A DNA stretch of 64,000 nucleotides. Source: Diprion similis (Eukaryota > Arthropoda > Insecta > Hymenoptera > Diprionidae). Made by a program: the position numbers and the translations under genes. Shown piece after piece: positions 37,750 through 50,350 of this stretch. The notes under the pieces were generated by a model that searched no databases, was not told the DNA's origin, and worked only from the letters and a program-made list of their open reading frames with translations. The stretch's first letter is position 1. Every line of letters begins with the position of its first letter. The stretch covers positions 20,052,031 through 20,116,030 of the forward strand of contig NC_060106.1 of the NCBI RefSeq assembly GCF_021155765.1, in the 5' to 3' direction.

Positions 37750-39510
37750 CTAGTCTGAGGTACTGCTAGAGCTGCTGGTGCTAGTGTCATCGATATTCGC
37801 ATTCAGGGCATTTAGTAGAGGGTACTTTTCCCCGTAAAGGCCGCTGAAGTCATCCAAGTCGATTGCCCAAATCGAGAAACCCCCTAATCCCATCTCCTTT
37901 GCGAAGGCAGCTTTTACATCCAGACTGCTACAGGGGCATAATTTATTACAGATTAAGTTAGTTTCGTTCGCGTGATTGATTACCAAATTAGTGCCTGTTT
38001 CGATAGGGTTGCGGAAAGAGCTTCTCACTCTTGCTGCTAGTTTAGTAGTACGTGTCAGTAAATCAACAGTGACAAAAAATGGATCCGATTTGTACCGATT
38101 TGTACACAAATTTCATACCGCCATTGAACTGTTTCACTTGCTCGGTTCTTGACACAATTATGGAGGCCCCAGATACTTGTGGGCACGTTATTTACCTGGG
38201 ATTATCGTAGGTGAGCCACTGATCACCGCAGTAGGCATACGGCACCTGTTGCTCGTCGTCGAAAACTTTAGTCCAGTTTCCTTCTTGAAACTTTTCGAGA
38301 ATCTCGTAGTAAGCCAACGTTCCGTTTTCCTGAGTGTACGGTCCCGCATTGCCGACCCCATTAACCGGTGATCCAGGCGTAGTTTCGGAGGAATTAGTTA
38401 GAGTGAACGTTTTTCCATAAAATGCAGTGCCAAGGAGAAGCTTTTCAGCTGATGCTCCCTGTTCCAGCCAATAATGCACGGATGCGTTCTAAAGACACAA
38501 AAGATAATTCGTTTATCGGACTTCTCGAACGTGTCAGCTGTACTATAGCGCAGGTTGTACAGCGTAACTATAATTATACTCACGATGTTGAGAGTTTGCT
38601 CGGTTGCTGTTGTTTCCCATGACCCGGCATAGAGAGGTGTATTATGGCCTGTGAGGTTGTCCCAGGACCCATGGAAGTCGTATTCCATAAGAGTGATAAA
38701 GTCAACTGCGTTTGATATTCCTGAAGCATTGTACGACAAGTCCACGTTTGATTGGGAAGCTCCTACTGCCACGCTCAAAAGTAAACCCTCCTCGTCGAAG
38801 GCCGCGCGAAGTTCTTCCAGGAGAAGAACGAAGTTCTCGTAATCCGTTTCAGCACCGCCACGCTGAGCCGGATACTCCCAGTCGATGTCGATACCGTTAA
38901 AATCGTACTTGAGCGCGAATTCGCGTGCGTTCTCTACGAAGTTTGACCTCAGTGTAGAGCTGCTAACCACCTCAGAAAAGTTTAGGGAACCCGCGGTCCA
39001 TCCACCAATCGAGAAGAGGGTCTTCAATTCGGGGTTCTGATTCCGAAGGGCGTTGAATTCGTCGTACCCACCCAGTCCACCGTTTGTGGAGAGGTCTCTA
39101 TACTCGTCCTCAATCAGGATTTCACCACCATCGGAAATGTAACCGAACGCGTATATCGCGTGGGTCAACAAACTTGCGTTTATATTCGATATGTTGAATG
39201 CTCCTGCACCAGGTCTAGAGTTTGACCAGCTTCCCATGTAAGCAACTACTTTGTTAACTGTGATGAAAAATTCTTAGTTAACTGACTTTTCACGCTCGTA
39301 GAATCCAATAATTTATGTATAGTTTATTACACTTACTAAATTCTAATAAAAATGATTCTTCTTTTTTTTGCCTTTATAAGACATATACGAAGAAAATTAC
39401 TTTAATCAGATCAAGGATCATTCATTTTAAGGCATGAACTTACAATTGCCGGCATCTGCTAAGGCAAGGCAGCTCAACCATAGCGTACAAAATGTGACGA
39501 ACAGCCGCAT
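37750..39510 (-). CDS. GH18 chitinase-like protein, gene 4 (subfamily A), catalytic Glu kept, disulfides lost
   Basis: Four coding exons: 39510-39444, 39257-38584, 38488-38196, 37927-37750; 403 residues. Exon 2 is one codon longer than in genes 1-3. Signal peptide MRLFVTFCTLWLSCLALA. The barrel reads YMGSWSNSRPGAG, LFSIGGWTAGS, catalytic strand FNGIDIDWEYP (first Asp is Asn143; Glu150 kept), LMEYDFHGSW and GGFSIWAIDLDD. Both cysteines of the N-terminal family disulfide are absent (VVAYMGSW, SLLTHAIY), as is the second pair. The C-terminal tail is Ser/Thr-rich (DDTSTSSSSSTSD). A non-coding first exon ends at a donor at 39729/39730 and joins directly to the ATG; TATATAAA is at 39830-39837. It is probably secreted and may be active. 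Confidence 0.92.
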
Positions 39511-39829
39511 CTGTGGATACAAAAAATCCGCAAAATTTGCGGGTGCATGAAAATTTCTGAATCTCAGTAATCTTGGATTCCGTCTTAAGATCGCTTAGAT
39601 CAAACAACGAGAACCGGAGTAGCGTAATGATTATGACAATTTTCAAGCGTAGATTATTATTACGTGTATATTCCAAATTACAAAACAAGGTTGCACGAAC
39701 GTGAGAACAAAACTGAATATAGAGCTCACCTTTCCTGTAAATGATTCGACGATCTTCACTTCAGCGTCAACAAGATATCGAGTTCCGTGTTTCGGTGAAC
39801 TTGTGCCGATTCCAGAATTGTTCCTTGGA

Positions 39830-39837
39830 TTTATATA
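39830..39837 (-). promoter_or_regulatory. TATA box of GH18 gene 4
   Basis: TATATAAA on the minus strand, about 100 bases upstream of the donor (39729) of a non-coding first exon. Confidence 0.55.
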
Positions 39838-42800
39838 CTCACGATTACGTGCAAATCTTAAGTCAATGTAATCCCAATTATGAAATTAACATCTGAATAA
39901 ATACTCAGAGCCGTACACGATCTGTTGAACAAAAAAAGAAACATCTGGTTGAAAAAAATCATTCAGTGCTTCGTAAATGAACTTCCTTTGTTCCAATATT
40001 CCAAATAACGAAATTGCCATCGCTATTAACGTAATGATCCATCATTCGAGTATCGTACGATAAAAATTAATTTGATGAGTTGAGAAATAAAAACTTGCGA
40101 GGTTACAGTTTTGTATTCTATACATCTCCATTGAAGAGTCTAACAGACTATTTTAACTCTAACTTCCGGGCGATTTGAAATTGAGGTAGAACTATCCACA
40201 TTGTGGACGTTATTGAACACAATTTCAAATAAAAGAAAGAAATTCAAGCGACATTCACGTTCTAAAAAATTACTCGCGTAATTGTTTCGGCCTGGAAAAA
40301 ATAAATTCAGAGCTAGACTCTCAGGTTTTCTAAGTACTCCTCAAATATCCAGTCGAAAGATTTTACTATAACTCCGCCACACGTGTTGATTTGTGTTTCT
40401 TTCTTTCTTTTTTTTCTTTCTCGTTCAATAGATGTTTCATAAAAGTATTTGATCAACTGGATCTTGTCGGCGGATTCTTTTTAGTACTGTTTTCATACGG
40501 CTTACGTATACTCGCGACTACATGCAAAACTTAACAATCCAGTCCCAACGATGCAAGGAACACTTGAATCAATACCCAGTAGCATAAGTACACGGTCTGG
40601 TCTGTAGCAGAAATAATCCGATTGGAAAAATCGTTTCTTGCTTTGGCAATGAATTTTTGCTGTTCTGATATTCAAGCGTCTATCATTCATCTATGATACT
40701 CCAAAAATTATTTTCATGTCTACTAACATATCGTGCAAGTTTCATTAGCGACGAAACTCTGACTTGAAAGATGAAAGACTGGATAGTTAGTTAAATTCAG
40801 ATATTCGATTGGTATTTGAAACGGTTAGGTATTTGTTGCTTGAGGTCTTGATAGGATTGTTGGTGGTTGATGTCTCGATGGGAACTGACTGTGTTGAAGT
40901 AAAGTAAGAAGGAATGTGAAGGAGTTTCAAGAAAATATGGAGGGTGTAGGAGCTCGCTGATTCGTCAATTTTTCCCATTGGTTGATTATTGCGATTGGTG
41001 GTAATCCAGGATTGGCCAAGAAATTGCACCGGAAGTCTTGGTTATAGGGATGGAAATTTTATATATAGGAGGAGAGTGGAAGCATGCAGGTATGACCTAT
41101 GCTTGAACAATACGTGATCCTTTCGGAATTTCGCGTACCTATTGTTCGGACAGGCCAGCGTCCACATCTGGCAGCCAACTGACTATTCATAATTGGTAAA
41201 AACCCAGGGGTAATAAAGTAGTGAAAAACCCACGCTGGAAGTTCCATACGACCCTTAGACGGTTCATTTATTGCTCGATATTAAGTTTATTGTTTAGGGT
41301 CGCAGTTCCTTCAGCGCGGTTTTGTATTGCCAGATGTAGGACTGCTGTCCTTTCCGGACAGCTGGATGATTGGAGGATATGGATTAAAATTGAAGAATTG
41401 GTTAATTGTATAAATTGGATTGTGTTGATACGCAACAAGAATATTACCGACAAAAATATGTGAACCGACCAAAAAAAGTGATTCCATTTACAAGGATTGG
41501 TTAATCACCTATGAGTAATTAAAGGAATATGCTAGTAGCAGGTTGATCAAATATAATATGAAAACAAAATTGATAAAAATAATGTTGTAAGAAAATGTCC
41601 GAATGTGTTTTGATTCACAGTTTTTCACGAGTATGAAATACAAGTAAATTATACTGGTAAGAAATGCGCAACGAATTTCCTATATTCAACGACCACAAAA
41701 AGTTAGACATTTTTTCAAATGAACGAGCGGGTATTTTTCATAAATCCCGATTTCGCTTTGTACTTTATCGAATGCCACGAAAAAGGATGATCGTTAAGAG
41801 AATTATTCATTTTTAAAATAACCATATAAACGTTAGACTTCTGCGAGCGCAGAATGAATCATTTCGTTCAGCTGACTAAACAACCAAAAATCACATGCCT
41901 CAGGATTTGAAAAACTTTCTGCTCCAGTTTACGCTTCTTACTTTGTTGAGCATTATTTTTTTTTCTTATTTTACTGTTTATGTAAAATGATCCGAATTCT
42001 GGTTGAACGGCAGTTTTTTTCATTTTTCATATTATACACGTAATGTATTAATGGAATAAGTTTGTTAAAACAAGAGACCATTAATATTAATATTTAGAGG
42101 TGCATCATCGCGATTTTCTACTTCACATTTACGTAACATGGACATTTTTTTTTTTTTTGGAACCTTATACCTCGACAACGCATTATTGTTATACTGATAA
42201 GACCAGAACGTATTTTTGTAGAGAATTGAACGTTCGACAAAAAAGGTCTGTTACCAGTTTATGATAAATCTACTCTTTCCACTTATTGTAAATAGGTGTA
42301 TTTGCTGTCCCAAATTAAAACTGAGCCAGAGTTTGTGCACATATTAATATAACATGTTAGTCATACAATCATTGGTTTCAATAAATGCAGTTTTGTCATT
42401 TATCTCATTACGTACGTGATGGACAGATCAAATAAGTCTAAAAGCACTAGTTCAAGTATATCCTCCAATCTATTTCGAAATCATTCGTATTAGTTAACGA
42501 AGTGCATAGAATGCTATAAATAGAAACACAATTTACGACATTATCACGAAAATCAGGAAAGGATGTGAAATCAAAAAGGCTGAGAACTTGACCGGCCTAA
42601 TTCGCTTATATGCGTGTACTTGCGGTCATGTCAGTAAAGAAAACTAATCGTCTATGATTCACTTTGGTACAAAATGATACGAAATCAAACAAAAACATCA
42701 CAGACTATGAAATACGCATTTTTAGGGAGGTCAAGTGAAATACGTAAAAATGTTAAAAAAATGAAAAATGAATATTTACAATTTTCACATTAGTTATGTG
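39838..42800. other. Non-coding stretch between the GH18 array and mRpL54
   Basis: No gene recognised. About 40505-40715 resembles about 39835-40065, a local duplication of the gene 4 upstream region. About 40790-41460 has longer open frames and a less AT-rich composition than its surroundings and might be a decayed mobile element, but no domain was identified. From 41.5 to 42.8 kb it is AT-rich with short homopolymers. Confidence 0.5.
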
Positions 42801-42802
42801 TC

Positions 42803-42808
42803 TTTATT
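42803..42808 (-). terminator. Poly(A) signal of mRpL54
   Basis: AATAAA on the minus strand about 100 bases after the mRpL54 stop codon. Confidence 0.6.
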
Positions 42809-42905
42809 TTGACTATTACTGTACACAAACATTCATGGAGCTTAATGTAATACCTATCTTTACATTGTTTAAGAAATCAGTATAAACTAAACTACGAAGG
42901 TAGCA

Positions 42906-43691
42906 TTAGAAGGGTTTCAACTTGGCCATCAAATTGGTCCTCCTCATGGCTGCTTTCTTCACCTTCCTCCAGTATTGTTTCGTATCTGGATCCAGTTCCT
43001 CCAGCTTTAGAGGTGGGCCAATGTGTATATCCCAAAGCCAGTCAGGATATTCAGAATCTGGCTTAATCTCAATGTCCCGTCCTTCTTTCATTATATTACT
43101 TCCGCACACAAATTTTACCAGTTTTTCAGGATCTGTTTCAACTGGGAGTACCTTCTTCTCCAACGGCTGACTAAGTTTGAGCTTTCCCTTTTTCCCCTTC
43201 CCGAACATACCACCTGAAACAGGAAATAAAAATAAGACAAGAATCGCAATTAGTTCAACTTCTTGAGCAACTGATTGACGTCAAAAGACAAAGCTGCGAT
43301 TTTCCATTTTTATAATCGACGACTGGAAAGGTTAATTTACACTCTCAGCGCTTCAAGTAAATACATCGGAATATAACTAACAGCTGAAAGGTGGGAGCAG
43401 AGTATTTGACGTTTGAAATACGCGCGCTCGTGGGACAAACACGTGATATATTTCCGCCTGTCGGTTGGCAATACGGAATTCCGTGCCTGTGTAGCTCATA
43501 ACCTACGATCAGCCTAACCTAATCTAAACTAGTCCGGAGGAACTATTTTCAATGAAAGATATATGATTTAAAATGCATTAATACATACCGGCATCTGCCT
43601 TCGCGTAGCCTTTAATCTGCACGGCATATTGTAAAGGAACTATAATATTTTTGCTCAAACGAAGCAAACAAAGTGACGAGGAGAGACTCAT
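42906..43691 (-). CDS. mRpL54: Mitochondrial large-subunit ribosomal protein mL54
   Basis: Two exons, 43691-43589 and 43213-42906, joined in phase 1; 136 residues. The first exon encodes a basic, Ser/Leu-rich mitochondrial targeting sequence (MSLSSSLCLLRLSKN). The second starts with a Lys-rich segment (MFGKGKKGKLK) and carries the family core: VKFVCGSNIMKEGRDIEIKP, SEYPDWLW, GPPLKLEELDPDTKQYWRKV, then a basic C-terminus ending KLKPF. The protein is a component of the mitochondrial 39S subunit. Its length matches the family (about 130-140). It is divergent from TRAPPC9, with about 480 bases between its start codon and the first TRAPPC9 exon, which suggests a shared promoter region. Confidence 0.93.
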
Positions 43692-44169
43692 GATAACACA
43701 ATCGTGTCCCTCACTCGACCCTCGTGGGAAAAAACGAAACTATTGGACCAACTGGACACAACCTTAGAGTACATATTTGAGAATAGAGTGTATGGCCAGC
43801 AATCACTTCATTACAGAGTTTGGATTCGGGAAAAGAAGATTATATACATATATGATATAAGCTTGCATTGACAGTTTGACTATTCCACTTGGTTCATCGG
43901 CATAAATTTGTTTCTCACATTATTATATTTATATGAAAATGAAAAACTGGACAGGACCACATCTTTTTGTCCTGTTATACAAAATCCATTGACCACGTAA
44001 ACATTGTAGAACGGTAATGAACTGTGAAATCACACCGGCTATTAACTATCACCCAACCTAACCTAACCTAGCTTTCATCTGTCAGTTCAGTTGAAAGCTG
44101 TCAAACGGCAATTCTCGATCCATAAATTAAGGCTCTGATCAATTGAATTTCGTCGCACGTCGTTGAACA
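43692..44169. promoter_or_regulatory. Divergent intergenic region of mRpL54 and TRAPPC9
   Basis: Head-to-head spacer with no TATA box in a convincing position. CCTAACCTAACCTAG (about 44057-44071) is a short run of the insect telomere-type pentamer; a similar CCTAACCTAA lies near 43514 inside the mRpL54 intron. The promoter role is inferred from gene orientation. Confidence 0.45.
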
Positions 44170-44532
44170 ATGATCGCCGCTAAGGTAGGTTGAAAATCAG
44201 GAACTAAAAGTTCTAGCAATAAAGAAACAGAGAGGAATAATTATGAATTTGCTAATTTTGGTCTAGTCGAATTTATGTCTATCTCGTAGATATTTCCATT
44301 CACGTTTTCACGTGTATGAAATACACTGAGTGTAAAAGAAAATAAACATAACACGAGAAACTTTTCTGTACTCCCTGTGAGGTTATCCAAACTGTGATAC
44401 TCTACTACGCAAATCCAAAGAAATATGATATTTGACGATCGATGTAAGTCTTGAATATTCGTATAACAAACCTTCCACTTTCTTTGTCTTTAGGTAATTT
44501 TTGGTTGTTGCTTGATGTTAGCGTTGGCATAA
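44170..44532 (+). other. Possible spliced 17-codon upstream ORF of TRAPPC9
   Basis: ATG 44170 opens MIAAK in a likely first exon ending at 44184 before GTAGGT. The next exon begins at 44494 (after TTTAG) and continues in frame as VIFGCCLMLALA with a stop at 44530-44532. The stop is followed at once by ATG 44533, which is in frame with the main TRAPPC9 start. Confidence 0.5.
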
Positions 44533-44583
44533 ATGCGGTCTGCAGTTAGTGTAATTCTGTCGAGTTCGGTGCCTGACAACAAG

Positions 44584-47500
44584 ATGTCTCAGCCCGACTA
44601 TGAGCAGACAGCTCACGACCACGCAGCACTGTTATTGCTGTTAAAGCCAATTGGCACACAAACGAAGCAGAAGACTGTAACAAAAATTGGAGAGAGAATT
44701 ATAAAGAGTGGAAGTAGATTTACAGTGCTTGATTCTACCGGCACAACGCGTGAAATTCTTGCCAGATTCGTAAGGGAACATCCAGTCGAAAATAACGATT
44801 GGAGCGAATTTCAAACACATCGAAGACTCCTAGGCCTAATTACGATAGGGAAATATGACAGCCAGATCGAGCTCGATGAGCTCTGCAGACTGCATGAAAC
44901 TTTGAAGGTGAAATATAGCGCGACCCTCTACGATTCCAGAGCAATTCTTTTTGGACCAGTTGAATCTGAGAATTTAAATGAACCACCGAAACCATTTACA
45001 ACTCCTTCAAATTTTAAGACAAGGGCGTTGTTCTACGCTGATGAAAGTTGCCCAGACCTTGAAGTTCAAATTGCTGAATGTCTGAATTCCCTCTTTTGGA
45101 TCCTGGAATCTAAAAGACTTGAACGATCCAGAGAAAAAGTTGACCGTGTTCCTTTACTACTTGCGCCGTTTGAGAAGAAGGATTTCATTGGTTTGGATCT
45201 TGACTCTGGTACCATGAGAAAGAGATGCGTCGGACGAATGACCAAACACTTGGGAGATCTTTGCCTCCAGGCCGGCTTACCTGCCGATGCTTTATACCAT
45301 TACAATTCTGCTGCTAATACTCTGCAAGCTGTTAAGGATTGGCTCTGGTTAGGCGCTGCGTTTGAGGGATTGTGCGCTGCCTCTGTTTTAGTCTTGTATC
45401 CAAATATGTGCCGGAGTCTTCCCTTGCAGAGAAATTCGTCCCTGCAGGAAGGGAGTCCAGGAAAACAAAGGTAAACATAAGTTTTCAAAATTATTTTATG
45501 TTAGTCTCCAATGTAATCAAGAAATCCCATTTTCATCTGCAGAAGGGAGAGTCAGGCATTGAATACTTTGCCACCGTCTCCTAATATAGAGGCGATCAAA
45601 GCTGAAATGCCGCAAATTTTACCGCCTGAAGAGATTGCAAAAAAATATCGAGAAGCCATAGTTCACTACAGCAAACACAAAAATGCAGGAGTAATTGAAA
45701 CGGAAGCAAGTTTCAAGGCGACAAGAATTTCTATCGAACAAAACTGTACTTTGCAGGCAGCTTCTTTTCTTAATAATGTGGTTTTCATTAATTTGAACAT
45801 TAGCGAGCAGGAAAAAGTAAGCAATTTCAGTGTTCCCTCTTTACACATCTTTAAGATAGTGCCAAATACAGTGCGAATATTCTGTTCCAGATCGAGCGTT
45901 TCACCACACTGTCAGAGCTGTTCACTGCTTTTGGGTTCACGCGCAAAGCTTCTTTTTGTTTACGTCTTGCTGCTACGAGGCATGTTTCTCAAAATAATCC
46001 CAATCCTGATTGGCAGCAGTGCTATAATTTAATGTTGCAAGCTGCACCTGGCCTCAAGCTTAGTCTTGATCCAGTGGAAATGCCTTCTGGTGAGGTTTCT
46101 AACAACTTTTCACCAAATTGAACCGCTCACGACTGGAACTATAAATGCCTCACTATTAACTGTTTTGCAGATGGCTTACGGGGATGGCCTACTTTGCAAA
46201 TTCAACTGATCCAAGAGTTGGTCGTTGCAGCTAAGCGAATGGGTAATCCAGCCCTCGCCACTCGGCACATGACATTCCTGCTCCAAACAATGTACGATCA
46301 TATGAACCCTACAGAGCGCAAGGAATCAGCTTTACAACTTCAAGCTGTGTCGCAGCAATGTGAAGGTGCACCAGTGCCTCTTGTATGTTGTTCCTTTTCA
46401 TGTACTGCCAAGTATGAATAGTTGTAAAACAATTAATTAGTTTTCATTATAAAAATTGTTGTGTTACTTCTTATTACGATATTTCATGTGTATTTTTTCT
46501 GCACAGGTCTTAGATTCGGGGATGGTCATACCACCAGCGAACTTAACAAACATTCCAAAAACCAAATCGTTCACTTTGAAGAATCTTCAACCACATCTTC
46601 AGCCACAAAGAATAGAGAGAATAAAAGAAGATCACGGCCCCTTTTTATTCACTCCTATTAATTTCGGGTCTTTGGAAAGGAAGAATACTTTGAAAAGTAA
46701 AATGGGTGAGATTTTTATCATTGTTTTCTCACCTAATATTTCTCAGCAAATTTCAGTTGTAAAATTTTCAATTTCAACTCAATGATCTATTCTATATCAT
46801 AACACTAAAATATTCCTGCGTAGACTATCTCTGGGTGGAAGGAGATATTTGCGAAGTATCTATGCAGCTCTTAAATCCATTACCATTTGAGCTCCTCGTT
46901 TCCAATATGCGACTACTTACAAATGGAATAGTGTTCGAATCGATACCAGAGACAATCACCTTGGCTGCAGAGTCTGGCCCGATGGCTGTAACACTGGCAG
47001 GAACGCCTAAGGAAGTTGGAGACCTGGAGATACTTGGCTTTAGCACGCATACTTTAGGCGTGAAATCTAATTGCAGATTAAGGCATATGGAGAAAATGCC
47101 TCATCCACAATATTCTGTAGAAGTTGTGCCTGCCCTCCCAAAAATCGAGGTATCTACAAGCTTGCCGCAGACAGCTAGTTTCAGCTCTGGTGAAAATATA
47201 GTTACTAGTGCAAGCATCTCACTCTATGGCGGTGAAAGGTGAGCAAAATTCCAAATCATCATATGATTTGGAAATCATATCGCAACCCGACGTCAGATAT
47301 AATAATCCAAGTTTTATTTCAGCGCAGAATTTACAGTCACTTTGACAAACGTAGGTGTGATTCCTATCGAGATGATAGAAGTATCTGTGCAATCTGCTCT
47401 TGACACGTTGACCGAGAGTAAAATCTTCAAGTGGAGTGAAGAAAATTTGAAAACCCAGCTACCGCTTCTCCCTGGGACCAGTGCCAGTTTCACTATTTAT

Positions 47501-49132
47501 TTGTATGCTGTTGCTGACTTCATATCGCCTGTATCTCGAAATGGTGAGTCGGTATTGAAACAACCTGTACAAGCATAGTTTCTGAATGTAATACATTCGT
47601 TGTATTAACATTTTAGATATGAGCAGTGGCGCTTATTTGAGTCAGCCGAGCAGTTTGATGTCGCAATCTGGTCCAAGTTCTTTACCTTCCAGATTGAGCT
47701 CGCCTTCTCATCACACAAAAAGGCAGTCGGAACTGACTTCTTCTTTTCGATCTGGTCTGAGCTCTCATTCTGGACATTCTTCACTGGCAAGCACACGTTT
47801 ATCCAAACTAGCCGTACCTCTCCATGCTTCCAATATAATCGAAGGTCAGTTGAAAATCAAATATTCAGGGGGCGGCGGACTGACTGCTGGATATTGTCGA
47901 ATATCTTCAGTCTATGTTACTATCGAAATGCTGCCCAGTGTGCAGATTACTAGTTGGGATGTACTTCCTGCTGAAACGTGAGTCTCTTATACATTGGCTT
48001 ATAATTAACTTCTTCGACTACATTCATTATTTCAGAAACAACTCTCCGATTCTATATAAAATTAAGATTCAGCATGACTAATAAATAAGAAAACTTTCAT
48101 TCGTTCTAGGCCCACGCAATTCTATCTTGTGTTAGATGTGACAAACATGACAAACCATGAAATGGAATTACATTATACCCAGAGTAAATGTATCTATATG
48201 GAAGGACGAGAACCTTGTCGTATTCCAGTGCCTGTAAATCGATGCCCATTGAATAAGCTGTCTTCGGTAATTTATAATATTTTCAAGTGATTCAATTATT
48301 CTTCAAAACAGTTGAAACATCTGTTGATCTTTTGCCCTTTTATGAAACAGCAAAAGGAAATCAGTGATGCTGAGCTTGAAAAGGTCTGTTCTGAACATAT
48401 AGCTTCTCTGGTTGACTTGAAGTGGCAATTACTGGGTACAGAAACAACAGGCAAAGCAACGCTTGCAGGCATTACACTGACTCAAGATATGTTGGACCTT
48501 GTTAGAATGAGTCCGTTACAATGGGGTATGCAATTCAGCAAAGCAGAGATTAAATTTTAGAAGAATAGAAGCTTGGATTATATATAAAAATAGTTTTAGC
48601 TCTACTAAAAATAATCAGAATTTGTATCATCATCTTGCAGAAATAACCATTAATGATTCAGCAGTCAAAGCTCAAGAGGAGTTAACATGTGGTTTGGGCG
48701 AATGCGTCAGTGTAGGAATTGGCGTGTGCAATGCTCTTGAAAGACCGCTCAGAGATTTAATACTCTCAATTAACTTCTATCAAGACCATCACAATGGCGT
48801 AAACAATTACAGATTGGACACCAGATTGTCGACAGCTGGGGCTAATAAAGTGATGTTACCAATGGTATGTATCGTTTGAGATGCATACGTAACTTTTCCT
48901 CACTGAAAAATCACTAGAAATACTAAATACGTTTTTACAGCTCGAGGAACATGGCCGAGCTCATCATGAATGTCGAGTAGTATTTTTCACAGCAGGCCAG
49001 TACAAAGTCGACATTCAATGCAGTAGCAGCGAGTCAACTCCTGGTACACCAACATTGTGTTCCGAACTCATGAATGCTGGTCATACATGGCGCTACATAC
49101 CACCTATTGAAATAACTGTTGACGATTGCTGA
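44584..49132 (+). CDS. TRAPPC9: TRAPP II complex subunit 9 (NIBP; fly brunelleschi)
   Basis: Twelve coding exons: 44584-45470, 45543-45816, 45891-46089, 46171-46382, 46507-46705, 46824-47238, 47323-47543, 47617-47977, 48110-48266, 48351-48525, 48641-48864, 48941-49132. All phases agree; 1171 residues, near the family's 1100-1250. The N-terminus MSQPDYEQTAHDHAALLLLL, ENNDWSEFQTHRRLLGLITI and LLLAPFEKKDFIGLDLDS match TRAPPC9 closely, as does GRMTKHLGDLCLQAGL in the TPR-like part. The middle has a Ser-rich linker (exon 8), and the C-terminal half is Ig-like beta sheet. The protein is a subunit of the TRAPPII Rab-GEF complex at the Golgi. An in-frame ATG at 44533 would add 17 residues; 44584 was chosen by similarity. 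Confidence 0.95.
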
Positions 49133-50350
49133 TCTCGGAAGACAAATCATTCACTAGGAGTCGCAGACAGCTTGCGATAATAACTATTTGTACTACAGAA
49201 CTAATATACTGAAACTCAAATCTATGTAACAGTACTTAGTTTGACATAAAAAAAAAGTATACAGTGGACTTAATGAGAATTATAAGTTCCATGACAAGAG
49301 TGTAAAAAGGCACAGTTTGTATTCAAATGCTTTATTGAAGTAAAAAGAATATGGTATAAAATATTGTTATTAATATACAGTCTATGAATATTATGATACT
49401 TTGAAGAATGTAATAAAATATCCGGACATCATCCACTACTGCCTTAATTATCATTAATTACAGGCATGGGTCAAAAAAAAAACGTGAAGTCAAATAGGTA
49501 TTGTCATGGTGCCTTATAGATTTACCACAATTACTAGAGCAACTGCGATTATAGCAAATGATTTTATGATTTGTAAATTACGTATAGATATGAGTGCGGT
49601 AGGAACATGTTCTTGTTCCCGTTAGTAAATTGTATTAAAATGACGAATTTCAATATGCTCAAGAAGTTCTATATATATCGAACCTTGGATTTTAAAAGAA
49701 AGGCATCTCTAGTTCAATTTCAGTCTTCCACGTTATCTTAAGAGTGTTATCATTTGGTAACTAGTTCTAAGAATCTTTGCACACACAATCCAAAGTGTTA
49801 ATAACATAGATGATTCTTCCTAATTTTCAAATATCATTACAAATTGCAAATATAGAACTCAAAAATTAACATAATTTAAATAAAATGTGTGTTTGCGATT
49901 GAATGAAACACATAACTACGAAATATTACTGAGAGAAATCAGAACAATCGATCAGTAGTTAGTCTTATTGCACTTGCTTCAAACTTTTCCATTACTGTTG
50001 AGATCCAAGATGTGGGCACCGAAATAAAGCGTAATAGGAAGTAACTAACTGATCATTTCCTAAACAAATAGACAAATGTCAAGTCATGAAAAAGTTGAGT
50101 GAATTGTTAGGTTTTTGTTGTTTAGTAAGTAGTGTACTGTTAAGTAGTAGTGTCTGAAATATTGGATCCTTTTTCAGATCGATTTTAATACACAAGACAT
50201 CCTGTGCATCCTTCTAACATTTTTCCTGGTTATAAAAATATTCTACTCTCTTAATATTAACTCTTGGAATTTGTTATCACGGAATAAAATTAAACAAAGG
50301 AAATATAGGTGCACCACAGTCAAAACAATATTGCCCTGAATTTGATATTA
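49133..50350. other. Convergent 3' UTR region of TRAPPC9 and PIF1
   Basis: Tail-to-tail spacer. No further coding segment recognised. Confidence 0.6.
49412..49417 (+). terminator. Poly(A) signal of TRAPPC9
   Basis: AATAAA 280 bases after the stop codon. Confidence 0.5.

Noticed and set aside
40787-41463. Possible retroelement fragment
   Set aside because: Composition is slightly unusual and short frames exist on both strands, but no reverse transcriptase, integrase, LTR pair or poly(A) tail was found.
44051-44071. Interstitial telomere tract
   Set aside because: Only about three CCTAA-type units; too short to call a telomeric repeat.
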